This document shows positions 24,600 through 32,576 of a DNA stretch of 64,000 nucleotides, piece by piece (the stretch's first letter is position 1; each line of letters opens with the position of its first letter). The notes beneath the pieces are model-generated. The model had not been told where the DNA came from, did not search any database, and worked only from the letters and a program-made list of their open reading frames with translations. The position numbers were made by a program, and so were the translations under genes. The stretch covers positions 58,415-122,414 of the forward strand of contig JAFUYO010000024.1 in assembly GCA_017470505.1 (NCBI GenBank), read 5' to 3'. This DNA comes from Butyrivibrio sp. (GTDB lineage Bacteria; Bacillota; Clostridia; Lachnospirales; Lachnospiraceae).

Positions 24600-26336
24600 T
24601 TATGTAGTCTGCATCTCATAAGTCTCTCTATACGCGCTGCAGCTCTCCATAAGCTGCTTATGAGTTCCAAGTCCAATGCATCTTCCGTTATCCATCACCA
24701 TTATCTTGTCCATTCCCATAACGCTGCTGACTCTCTGCGCTATCAGTATCAAAGTGCTTTCTTTGTGATTTTCTTTTATCGCCCTTCGCATGGCCGCATC
24801 CGTCTTATAGTCAAGAGCGCTTGAGCTGTCGTCAAGGATAATTATCTGCGGACTTCCTGCCAGAGCTCTTGCCACCAGCAGTCTTTGCTTTTGTCCGCCT
24901 GATAAATTGGCGCCCTTTATATCGGCCTGATATTCAAGCCCCTTATCAGGAGCATTTATATATTCATCCGCCAGAGCATCCTTTATGGCCCTGTCTATCT
25001 GTTCTTTTGAGACTTTTCTTCCAAAATCGATATTGTTATAAAGGGAGTCCTTGAATATCATGTCATTCTGGAACACAGCACCGAATTTAGATCTAAGTTC
25101 ATCTTTTTCAAAAGAGGCAACATTCTTTCCATCAATTCTTATGCTCCCTTCATCAGGATCATAGAATCTCATGAGCAGGTTTATTACGGTAGTCTTGCCA
25201 CAACCGGTCGGGCCTATTATTCCAAGACTCTCTCCCTTTTTAAGTGAAAAACTCACATTATCGAGTGCCTTTTCTCTTTTGCCTCCTGCAAACCCATCAT
25301 CAGTCTTAAATTCCTTTCCATAAGAAAAGCTCACATTTTTAAAGCTGATGAAATCATCACTCTCTGCAGGCTCATCCTCTGTCATTATCCATTCATCACT
25401 TCCATGTAGAACTTCGTCAATTCTGTCTCCGCTGGCACTTGCTTTTGAGAGGCTCATGAATATTCGGTTAAGCCCCATCACTCCCATGGTTATCATATTG
25501 AAATATGTCAGAAAAGCGAGGATGATCCCCGGCTGCATGAGGCCGTCATCAACTCTTTTTGCACCTAATATTACAACCAGGGTAAGACCAACGTTAAGGC
25601 AAAGCTGCATAAACGGTCCCGGGATTGCCATAACAGTTCCCGCCGTTATGTCACTTTTGGCCATCTGTTCGTTGGCTTTCGAAAATCTTCGCTTCTCATA
25701 ATCAGTTTTACTTAGAGCCTTTACGACGCGGATTCCTGTTATGTTTTCTCTCATGATACGAACTACCGTATCAAGCCTTTGCTGAACTTTGGTGTATATG
25801 GGAATTCCTTTTAAAGAAACAATAAGAACAATTCCAATAAGAAAAGGGAGCATCACGATAAGGATCATGGCAAGATTGAAATCCATGAAAAGCGTCATGA
25901 TAACTCCTCCAAAAAGCATCATAGGAGCCCTTACGCACAGACTTTGCAACTGCTGAACCGCAGACTGAACATTATAGCTGTCTGATGTCATTCGGCTGAT
26001 AAGGCTCGGAAGGGTAAATTCATCAAAACTGTCACCTGAAAGATTCGCGGTCTTTTTAAAGAGATCTCCCCTTACATCATAGCTCACCTTGTGAGCATTA
26101 TAGATTGCTTTTCTGTTGGCCATTACATTAAACTGTCTGCAAAAAACAGAAGCAGCAAACATAAACATTCCCCAAATGACCACCTGTAAAAGATCTTTTG
26201 ATGGAACCACATAATCTATCATATACTCAAGAATATATGGAAGTGAAAGCTCAGACATTGTTCCGATGAGCTTTATAAAAACAGCCGCAAAAACAGCCAC
26301 TCTGTACTTTTTCATATACCTGAATATCAGTTTCAT
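24600..26336 (-). CDS. ABC exporter subunit with degenerate catalytic site
   Basis: I set the start at MKLIFRYMKKYRVAVF; the frame is open 21 codons further upstream from a TTG, but that segment runs through a terminator hairpin. The product is 578 aa, with a membrane domain and an ATPase domain containing GPTGCGKTT, NLSGGQKQ and Walker B IIILDDSSSALD. The Asp instead of Glu predicts a non-hydrolysing site. It is the partner of the exporter subunit encoded immediately downstream. The same degenerate/complete arrangement is suggested at 1-2288 in this window. Confidence 0.93.
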   Translation of the reverse strand: MKLIFRYMKKYRVAVFAAVFIKLIGTMSELSLPYILEYMIDYVVPSKDLLQVVIWGMFMFAASVFCRQFNVMANRKAIYNAHKVSYDVRGDLFKKTANLSGDSFDEFTLPSLISRMTSDSYNVQSAVQQLQSLCVRAPMMLFGGVIMTLFMDFNLAMILIVMLPFLIGIVLIVSLKGIPIYTKVQQRLDTVVRIMRENITGIRVVKALSKTDYEKRRFSKANEQMAKSDITAGTVMAIPGPFMQLCLNVGLTLVVILGAKRVDDGLMQPGIILAFLTYFNMITMGVMGLNRIFMSLSKASASGDRIDEVLHGSDEWIMTEDEPAESDDFISFKNVSFSYGKEFKTDDGFAGGKREKALDNVSFSLKKGESLGIIGPTGCGKTTVINLLMRFYDPDEGSIRIDGKNVASFEKDELRSKFGAVFQNDMIFKDSLYNNIDFGRKVSKEQIDRAIKDALADEYINAPDKGLEYQADIKGANLSGGQKQRLLVARALAGSPQIIILDDSSSALDYKTDAAMRRAIKENHKESTLILIAQRVSSVMGMDKIMVMDNGRCIGLGTHKQLMESCSAYRETYEMQTT

Positions 26337-26358
26337 CTTGCACCCCAATACCAATATT

Positions 26359-26391
26359 ATGCCTTCTTGAACAGAATATTCAAGAAGGCAT
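26359..26391 (-). terminator. Hairpin after the glutathionyl-hydroquinone-reductase-like gene
   Basis: A perfect 13-bp inverted repeat (ATGCCTTCTTGAA and complement, 7-nt loop) starts a few bases after the stop codon. The following sequence is AT-rich but lacks a clean T-run, so some read-through into the exporter genes is possible. Confidence 0.7.
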
Positions 26392-26395
26392 TTTA

Positions 26396-27631
26396 TCAAG
26401 CGTTCTTTAATTTTCCCTTTATAGGATTGACTGTCACATCAAATTCAGGCCTGTAGTTAGTAGGTTCTCTGTCATCCCAGGATGGTGAATTCCAAATAGT
26501 TTCAGAAATCTCTGACTGATAGTCCTCAGGAGTTTCTCCTTCAGGGTGCTTTAAGAAAAGATTGTCGGGATCTGCTGAAAGCTTAGCTCTTTCATGATCT
26601 GTCTTCCAGATCTCTTCAAAAGGAATGAGCGGAACAATTCTGGCTTCATATCCCTTGAAAAATCCTCTGTCACCTCCAATGCCACGTCCTTCTCTAAAGA
26701 ATGTGTACTTGGCAAATGTAGGAACAGAGTACAGCTCTCTGATATAGCCCCAGATATTTTTGTATTCGGTGATTCTCTTTTTCATTGGTCCGATTGATCT
26801 AAAGTATCCGGTCTCCCATCTTACAAGAGATACGTATGCTCTGATATCTGAGTCAGTGATATAATCGCCAAAGATAAATCGGTTCGTCTCAAGTCTCTTA
26901 TCAAGCTTTTCCAATGAATCGAAGAAATCTTCATATCCTTCGTTATAAGCTTCCCATGATACACCAAATGCCATGCGGTAATGACCGTTGTTAATATGCG
27001 GGAAAAGCCAGTCATTAAATTCATCAATTTCTTTTCTATACTTCTTCGGATAGAGATCAGGTGCATCTACAGGCTGGAACTTTCTGAACTGAACCTCAAT
27101 GTAGTTGGAAAGTCTGTGGTAATCGTTGTTTACAGCCTTTTTCTCTTTGATATCTACAAAAGTCGGAGTAGTTGCTCTGCCCTTATAGTCAGGATTAGCA
27201 TTTTTATAAAACTCTGACAGGAAGTGTACACCTGTTATAGGATCCTTATAATCTTTCTGGTCAGCAAAGCCATGACCATAGACATTAGTCTGTCCGGAAT
27301 GGCTTGTAGTCTGATCTTTGATCACATCCTGAAGGCCTAAAAGATCTCTTGCAATAACAGGTCTGTTTGACCAGTTGCAGCCATGTGCCCAGTAGATTGC
27401 ATATCTTCCATCCTCGGCCTTAAACTCTCCTTCTTTATCTCCAAATGGAACAATAAAGGAATTGGGCTGTCTGACAAATACACCTCTCTCATTAGTTTCA
27501 TCGCGCTGCTCATTTGGTCTTGGTGCAAGGCCACCGGCCTTCCTTGCAAACTCTTCAGCCAGCTCATCTGTATATCCGTTATCTTCCTGCTTCGGCTGGT
27601 TCGAATAATTAACTGTGCAACTATTACTCAT
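26396..27631 (-). CDS. Glutathionyl-hydroquinone reductase-like (ECM4/YqjG family) protein
   Basis: This 411-aa protein has the thioredoxin-fold N-half with AIYWAHGCNWSNRPVIARDLLGL. The Cys-x-Trp replaces the CPWA active site of Xi-class glutathione transferases. DITDSDIRAYVSLVRW-type helices of the C-terminal GST domain follow (FIFGDYITDSDIRAYVSLVR). Family enzymes reduce glutathionyl-hydroquinones. Glutathione is usually absent in obligately anaerobic Clostridia, so the real thiol or substrate may differ. It is monocistronic with its own promoter motif and hairpin terminator. The gene looks like an acquired function. Confidence 0.87.
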   Translation of the reverse strand: MSNSCTVNYSNQPKQEDNGYTDELAEEFARKAGGLAPRPNEQRDETNERGVFVRQPNSFIVPFGDKEGEFKAEDGRYAIYWAHGCNWSNRPVIARDLLGLQDVIKDQTTSHSGQTNVYGHGFADQKDYKDPITGVHFLSEFYKNANPDYKGRATTPTFVDIKEKKAVNNDYHRLSNYIEVQFRKFQPVDAPDLYPKKYRKEIDEFNDWLFPHINNGHYRMAFGVSWEAYNEGYEDFFDSLEKLDKRLETNRFIFGDYITDSDIRAYVSLVRWETGYFRSIGPMKKRITEYKNIWGYIRELYSVPTFAKYTFFREGRGIGGDRGFFKGYEARIVPLIPFEEIWKTDHERAKLSADPDNLFLKHPEGETPEDYQSEISETIWNSPSWDDREPTNYRPEFDVTVNPIKGKLKNA

Positions 27632-27695
27632 TTTACGCTCCTCCTTATATGTCTCGTTTCTGTATTGTTTAAATGCTAATACGATAAGGGGAGTC

Positions 27696-27718
27696 TGTAA
27701 AACACACTAATCTTATAG
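27696..27718 (-). promoter_or_regulatory. Repeated promoter/operator motif, copy 2
   Basis: CTATAAGATTAGTGTG plus TTTTACA on the minus strand, 65 bp upstream of the reductase-like gene. It matches copy 1 at 22688 with two mismatches in 23 bp, indicating shared control or duplication of the promoter. Confidence 0.55.
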
Positions 27719-27773
27719 CAAAATATTAATTTTTCTTATGACGCTGAAAAGTCACCACTATTTTACCCACTAT

Positions 27774-27875
27774 TTACCCGTCATACGACATTCCGGGATT
27801 TAATATACATCTGTCATCAAAGGCCCTTTTAATGTTTTTCATTAGCCTCATCTGAAAGCAGGATCTTCCGCACAT
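27774..27875 (-). pseudogene. C-terminal remnant of a GlcD-type FAD-linked 2-hydroxyacid oxidase
   Basis: Immediately after the LarA-like gene, one frame reads FQMRLMKNIKRAFDDRCILNP then GMSYDG and a stop. The pattern LMKxIKxAFDxxxILNPG is the characteristic end of GlcD/D-lactate dehydrogenase flavoproteins. Only about 33 residues remain and there is no plausible independent gene. It suggests the operon once ended with a 2-hydroxyacid oxidase gene. The call rests on a short motif. Confidence 0.5.
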
Positions 27876-27894
27876 ACTGTTAATTTCTTTATTC

Positions 27895-29175
27895 TCAGTC
27901 CTTCCCCCTGACCATGGGTACCACAGATCCGCCGTAGGGAATAACATAAACCTTCTTATCCGTAAAATTTACACCCTTCACGAACTCAGATACATCCGTA
28001 TAAGCCTCCATTCCCATTGGCCCTGTTGTATCCCCGTCAATGGTGGTGAGGATTCTGCACTCACCCTTCCTCAGGTTCTCGACAGTCAGGTAAAAGATAA
28101 ATCCGCCGATGGTGAAGTCTGCTCGAAGAGCCTCATCAAGTCTGCCTTCCTTGAGGGGCGTAAGCCAGGCTGTGTAGTCGGGAGCTCCGCACCCCTCGGG
28201 GCACTTGCAGAGCCAGAGCATCTGTCCGCCTTCCTTCATGGCTCTCATTCCGTTGAGCATGCCCTTGCAGCCCTGGTACAGGTTCATATCCTTTGGCGCT
28301 CCGCCACTGCTGGCAAGAACAATGTCAGCTTCCTCATCGATCCACTTCTCGTAACATTTCTTTTGGAAAAGACAGCTCTCCTTCCAAGCTTCGTACAGAT
28401 CTCCGCCAAAGAGTCCGCTGAACTTCCCACTTGTTGCAACAACGATATTGATTCCAAAAGTAACATCCACCAAAGCCGCCGCTTCATTCATATCCTCATT
28501 GATAGGATTGTTTTCCAAAAGAGCACATCCAACCCTGGGGTCAGAATGAGCAATTCCCGGATCAAGCGCCCTCTGATGATTCTGTCTGATAGTCTCTCTT
28601 GAAGCAACTCCGGGCAGGATGTTTTTTCTTCCGCCGCCAAAGCCTGCCATCATGTGGTGCACGGTTCCGCCAACCACGATAACTTTCCTGCCAACAATCA
28701 AGGGATTGACGCGGACATCAGTGCCTCTTGAAGTCTTACCGACAAGCACGTTTTCACCATCACAGTCATGATCCACAACCTTAACATTCCGGTACATATA
28801 TGAACCGGAGATGATCTCTTTCTCCTGCTCCGTAGACTTCCTGTGCGTTCCGAGCGCAATAAGCACGCAGATATTCTCAAAAGGAACCTGGCAGGTCTCA
28901 TGAAGATAGTGCCCAAGCAGAGTTATGATATCTCCCTGATGCATCCAGCTCCTGGTGATATCTGATACAACTATAGTGATTTCATCCGCTGCTGAAATCT
29001 TCTTTCGAAGCGGCGCAGAAGCAATCGCTCCATCCTCTACGCAAGTCCTGAAAGCCTCGCTGACATTCTCAATCTCAGGCATCGGAGCCGGGTTCAAAAA
29101 TTCAATCGATCTTGCCCCTTTGATTTCAATATTCACCATTTCAGTTCCATATTTCATCTTAACGATCTGATCCAT
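27895..29175 (-). CDS. larA: LarA-family nickel-pincer 2-hydroxyacid racemase/epimerase
   Basis: This 426-aa protein has the LarA signature residues: SDITR (substrate-binding Asp and Arg), ALGTHR, HHMMAGFGGGRKNILPG (His and the Lys that carries the pyridinium-dithiocarboxylate nickel cofactor), NHQRALD and NLYQGCKG (Gln, Lys). Family members racemise lactate or other 2-hydroxyacids. It is the last gene of a tryptophan-T-box-controlled ECF transporter operon, so an aromatic hydroxyacid such as indolelactate is a better guess than lactate; this is inference. The cofactor genes larB, larC and larE are not in the window. Confidence 0.9.
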   Translation of the reverse strand: MDQIVKMKYGTEMVNIEIKGARSIEFLNPAPMPEIENVSEAFRTCVEDGAIASAPLRKKISAADEITIVVSDITRSWMHQGDIITLLGHYLHETCQVPFENICVLIALGTHRKSTEQEKEIISGSYMYRNVKVVDHDCDGENVLVGKTSRGTDVRVNPLIVGRKVIVVGGTVHHMMAGFGGGRKNILPGVASRETIRQNHQRALDPGIAHSDPRVGCALLENNPINEDMNEAAALVDVTFGINIVVATSGKFSGLFGGDLYEAWKESCLFQKKCYEKWIDEEADIVLASSGGAPKDMNLYQGCKGMLNGMRAMKEGGQMLWLCKCPEGCGAPDYTAWLTPLKEGRLDEALRADFTIGGFIFYLTVENLRKGECRILTTIDGDTTGPMGMEAYTDVSEFVKGVNFTDKKVYVIPYGGSVVPMVRGKD

Positions 29176-29184
29176 AATTTACTC

Positions 29185-29958
29185 TCACTTAGGAATTGTT
29201 TTTAATACAACTGTTGCCACAATCAGCACCACCAGCACCAGCACGGTGACCATATCCCTTGCGGCAAACGGATACTCTTTGTAGCCGCTCTTATATCCTC
29301 TTAGCTCAAATCCTCTCATCTCAGCAGACATCGCAGATACGTCTACCTTCTTGAGACTCGAAACCAGGAGAGGTACGCACAACGGCGCAATCAGCCCAAG
29401 CTTCCTGAATATATTCCTGGTATCAAAATCCACACCCCTGGCCTTCTGCGCATCCTGAATATCATGAAATTCAGTCGCAAATATTGGCACAAACCTAAAA
29501 GCCGTGGTCACAATAAACGCATATCTGTAAGGCAGATGGAGCCTCTTAACCAGCGCATTGCACAGGTCGTTCATTCGTGTAATCGCAAAGAGCAGCATCA
29601 GTGGAAGCATAGCTGCAATAACCCTGAGCGACAGTAGAAGCGCGCTCTTAAGGCCGCCTGTCGTAAACAGCACCACGCCACCAATAACCAGAAGGGGACT
29701 TCCGTCTCTTACGAAAAGGAGCTGTATCACGAACATAATAAGTCCCAGGATCATCAGGTTTCCGGTGAGCAAAACAGCTCTTTTAAAAAGACCCGCTGTG
29801 GCAGATATCAGGATCATCACCACGATAAACAAAGCTTCCGCAAAAACATTCTCACAAAGTATAGCAGCTATTCCATACATAAAAGCCGCAGCAAGCTTGG
29901 TCACGGGATTGAGCCTGTGAAGGAAGCTGTCTCCCGGTACATAATTAAGCAGATTCAT
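29185..29958 (-). CDS. ecfT: ECF transporter transmembrane component EcfT
   Basis: This 257-aa membrane protein with about five to six helices has the EcfT coupling motifs Ala-Arg-Gly (QKARGVDFDTRN) and SAEMRGFELRGYKSGY, which dock on the two ATPases. It overlaps the ATPase gene before it by four bases. It couples ATP hydrolysis to the substrate-specific S component encoded at the head of the operon. Confidence 0.95.
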   Translation of the reverse strand: MNLLNYVPGDSFLHRLNPVTKLAAAFMYGIAAILCENVFAEALFIVVMILISATAGLFKRAVLLTGNLMILGLIMFVIQLLFVRDGSPLLVIGGVVLFTTGGLKSALLLSLRVIAAMLPLMLLFAITRMNDLCNALVKRLHLPYRYAFIVTTAFRFVPIFATEFHDIQDAQKARGVDFDTRNIFRKLGLIAPLCVPLLVSSLKKVDVSAMSAEMRGFELRGYKSGYKEYPFAARDMVTVLVLVVLIVATVVLKTIPK

Positions 29959-30773
29959 AGCGCCCCTCCCTTCCCTACTCTTCCTCGAAGGGCATCGAGC
30001 ATCTCTTCAATAGTAAACACATCCTTAAACTCATCGCCAAAGCGAAGCGCCAGCTCAGGAATCTGGGCCGGAAGTACTCTGGCCTTTTTAAGGACATCGA
30101 CGTTTTTCATCATTTCTTTTGTATGGCCCTGTCCCAGAATCTCGCCGTGATTGAGCACAATGACACTCTTTGCGTAGGACTGAACCAGTTCCATATCATG
30201 GCTGACCATGAGGGCGGTAACGCCCTTTTCCTCATTGAGCCTTGTCACATAGTCCATGATGCGGATGCACTCAAGGTAGTCAAGTCCCGTTGTGGGCTCA
30301 TCAAGAATAAGCAGCTCCGGTTCACAGGCTATAACACCTGCAAGAGCAATTCTCTGCCTCTCTCCACGGCTTCTTGAAAACGGGAACCACTCTGGATCAA
30401 GTTTAAAGGTCTCAAGGACCTGCTCTGTGCGCTCCTTGATCCTATCCTCAGTCCACCCCTGCGCCTTCATTGAAAAGGCTACCTCATCCTTTACGGTGTT
30501 TTCGCAGATCTGTCTGTCGGGATTCTGGAAAAGAAATCCACAGCCCCTGGCAAGCGTACTCGAAGGGGTCTTTAAAGTGTCTTTTCCACCCAGATAAACG
30601 CGGCCACCAGTGGGATGCAAAAGTCCGTTGGTAAGGCGGCTGATAGTGCTCTTACCTGCACCGTTGGCACCGATCAGCGCCACAAAATCTCCCTTCGCGA
30701 TGTGGAAGCTTATATCTTTTAAAATAGGTCTTTTCTCGGAGTATCCAAAACTGACATTTTCAAAACGTATCAT
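29955..30773 (-). CDS. ECF transporter ATP-binding subunit
   Basis: This 272-aa ATPase has Walker A GANGAGKST, signature SRGERQR (variant), Walker B LLILDEPTTGLD and the ECF-type C-terminal extension. It overlaps both neighbours by four bases, so the operon is translationally coupled. It forms the heterodimeric motor with the next ATPase. The variant signature (SRGE instead of SGGQ) is common for one of the two ECF ATPases. Confidence 0.94.
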   Translation of the reverse strand: MIRFENVSFGYSEKRPILKDISFHIAKGDFVALIGANGAGKSTISRLTNGLLHPTGGRVYLGGKDTLKTPSSTLARGCGFLFQNPDRQICENTVKDEVAFSMKAQGWTEDRIKERTEQVLETFKLDPEWFPFSRSRGERQRIALAGVIACEPELLILDEPTTGLDYLECIRIMDYVTRLNEEKGVTALMVSHDMELVQSYAKSVIVLNHGEILGQGHTKEMMKNVDVLKKARVLPAQIPELALRFGDEFKDVFTIEEMLDALRGRVGKGGAL

Positions 30774-31609
30774 TTAAGGATCCTCCTGACCATCTTTTCT
30801 GCATCATCCACAGTAAGTGTAACCTCACCGTCATATATCTTTTCCCTGATAAGGTCTGCTGAGAGCTCGGTTACTCTGGGCACATTTATGCCAAGGTCCT
30901 TGAAGGTATCAATGGATGCTGCCATATCTCTCGGAGTTCCGTAAAAGGCGATCTTGCCTTTGTCCAGAACCATCATATGTTTAACATACTCGCAAAGGAG
31001 CATGATCTTTTGCTCAACAATGATTACAGTGATACCCTTCTCTTTGTTAAGGGCTGTAAGTATCTTAAAGATCTCTCTGCTGCTCTCAGGATCCAGCTCA
31101 CCCGTAGGCTCATCAAGAACTATTACTTCCGGCTCAAGAGCAAGCATTGATGCTATGGCAACCTTCTGTTTCTGGCCGCCGGAAAGGCCCTCTATCTCGC
31201 GGTCACGAAGGTCCTCAATTCCAAGTTCGCGCAGGACTCTGTCTATGCGCACCCCAACCTCTTCGTGAGGAACGCCGAAGTTCTCCAAGCCAAAGAGTAT
31301 CTCATCCTCCACAACCGAAGCCACCATCTGTGAATCAATATCCTGAAAGACCTCTCCGACCTTTCTCGCAAATTCCTCTGCCGGGTGCTCTGCAGTATCA
31401 ACTCCGTCAATTGTTACTGCGCCATAAAAATCCCCCTTGATCTTCTGGGGAATAATTCCGTTCAGCGCAAAGGTAAACGTAGTTTTACCGGCACCTGAAG
31501 CGCCGGTAATTCCTACGAAATCTCCGTCTGCAATCTCGATGTTAATGTCATCAAGAGCTGCAACCTTACTATCCTTATAGACAAAACCTAAATTCTTAAC
31601 TGAAATCAT
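30770..31609 (-). CDS. ECF transporter ATP-binding subunit
   Basis: This 279-aa ATPase has Walker A GASGAGKTT, signature LSGGQKQK and Walker B VIVLDEPTGELD, with DIDSQMVASVVEDEILFG typical of the ECF Q-helix region. It is the second half of the ECF motor. The ATG overlaps the S-component stop by four bases. Confidence 0.94.
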   Translation of the reverse strand: MISVKNLGFVYKDSKVAALDDINIEIADGDFVGITGASGAGKTTFTFALNGIIPQKIKGDFYGAVTIDGVDTAEHPAEEFARKVGEVFQDIDSQMVASVVEDEILFGLENFGVPHEEVGVRIDRVLRELGIEDLRDREIEGLSGGQKQKVAIASMLALEPEVIVLDEPTGELDPESSREIFKILTALNKEKGITVIIVEQKIMLLCEYVKHMMVLDKGKIAFYGTPRDMAASIDTFKDLGINVPRVTELSADLIREKIYDGEVTLTVDDAEKMVRRILK

Positions 31610-32166
31610 TCTTCTTCCTTATTTCCCATAACTTTATTAACCGGAATGCTGAGTACTGTAACGATAACCATGTTAAGAAGTGCTGTCACAATGGTTACAA
31701 TAGCCATGCTCACGAACTGTGCGGCCGGCATTGGCTTAGCATAAGTAAGTGCTGCAAGACCAACAAATGCAAATCCTGAAATGAGTGTTGCCAAGAATGT
31801 GCAGACAACAGGCTTAACATACTTGGGAAGCGCAAGCCTGATAAGCAGGCACATAGCGATTGCTCCAACTGTCTCAGATACAAGTCCAAGCCATGGCATC
31901 GATGTTCCAATCTGTGAGATTGCGCCTGAAATAAGACCGATTGCTGCTGCCTCTTTAAGGTTAGGCCTTATGATGAAAATAGCCAGGCAGTATGTTGCAA
32001 TCAGGAAGTTAGGGTGCATGTTACCAAGTGCGATAACTCCCGCAAACATACGAAGTACGATGCCTACTGCCATCATAACTCCAACCAGGATGAGGTTTCT
32101 CGTGTCAGCAAGTCCCTTCTTTTCCTCAACCAATACTTCTCTTTTTGTTGTGCTCTGTACGTCCAT
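31606..32166 (-). CDS. ECF S component, predicted tryptophan transporter (TrpP-like)
   Basis: This 186-aa protein with about five helices is the substrate-binding subunit of the ECF system. The region GNMHPNFLIATYCLAIFIIR and IGLISGAISQIG resembles the TrpP (YhaG) pattern. Directly upstream is a T-box leader whose specifier triplet reads UGG, so expression should rise when tRNA-Trp is uncharged. Together these indicate uptake of tryptophan or a close relative. It heads a five-gene coupled operon (S, A, A, T, larA). Confidence 0.85.
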   Translation of the reverse strand: MDVQSTTKREVLVEEKKGLADTRNLILVGVMMAVGIVLRMFAGVIALGNMHPNFLIATYCLAIFIIRPNLKEAAAIGLISGAISQIGTSMPWLGLVSETVGAIAMCLLIRLALPKYVKPVVCTFLATLISGFAFVGLAALTYAKPMPAAQFVSMAIVTIVTALLNMVIVTVLSIPVNKVMGNKEEE

Positions 32167-32229
32167 TTTTAATCCTCCTTGCCGTCATAGCGGCCAATAA
32201 AATGTTGCAGTACAGGGAGCGCTTTTTTG

Positions 32230-32500
32230 AAATAAAAAAACTGTCCCTGTATGAAGTTTCATACAAGGACAGGACTGTTATCCTGCGGTGCCACCTTGCT
32301 TATCGGAAGATCCGATCTCTCATGAGAAAGCCAACACTTTCTCTACTCTGTAACGGGAGTTCCCGTCGAATACTACTTGGGTTATCGCCCTTTCGCTTCG
32401 CCCTCAAAAGTCCATTCCTTCATCCATCCACTGCATCCTCTCACCACCGGATACTCTCTGTGAGCTTCTCAAATGAAGTACTCTTCTTTCTCATTGGTTT
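32230..32500 (-). promoter_or_regulatory. T-box riboswitch, tRNA-Trp specific
   Basis: The minus strand carries the conserved T-box AAGGTGGCACCGC (32285-32297). A GAGTA (AGTA-box) element lies near the 5' end, GGTGGTGAGAGGATG follows in stem I, and the specifier-loop context GAATGGAC puts UGG at 32412-32414. It ends in an intrinsic terminator (32241-32272, about 14-bp stem, then T7). Uncharged tRNA-Trp would favour the antiterminator and allow expression of the ECF/larA operon. Confidence 0.9.
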
Positions 32501-32505
32501 AGCAA

Positions 32506-32534
32506 ATTGTAGCACTAAAGTGAATTCGAGTCAA
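32506..32534 (-). promoter_or_regulatory. Promoter of the T-box leader
   Basis: TTGACT (32529-32534), a 17-bp spacer and TACAAT (32506-32511) on the minus strand place the transcript start near 32499, just before stem I of the T-box. Confidence 0.85.
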
Positions 32535-32556
32535 CTCATTTTAAAAAGAGATATCC

Positions 32557-32576
32557 ATTGTTTATTACAGGACCTT
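32557..32576. repeat. 20-bp direct repeat, copy 2
   Basis: This copy is identical to 21632-21651. It covers the last four codons, counting the stop (Lys-Val-Leu-stop), of the amino-acid ABC ATPase gene plus eight downstream bases. A repeat at the 3' end of a gene is a common footprint of site-specific integration, but no recombinase gene is present. Confidence 0.9.

Noticed and set aside
26337-26399. TTG-initiated N-terminal extension of the ABC exporter subunit
   Set aside because: The extra 21 codons run through the hairpin following the upstream gene and do not match exporter N-termini; MKLIFRYMKKY is the natural start.
21632-32576. Complete mobile element (integrase, transposase or conjugation genes)
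   Set aside because: Despite the flanking direct repeat, no recombinase, relaxase or phage gene is present in the block, so I report only a repeat-bounded region.
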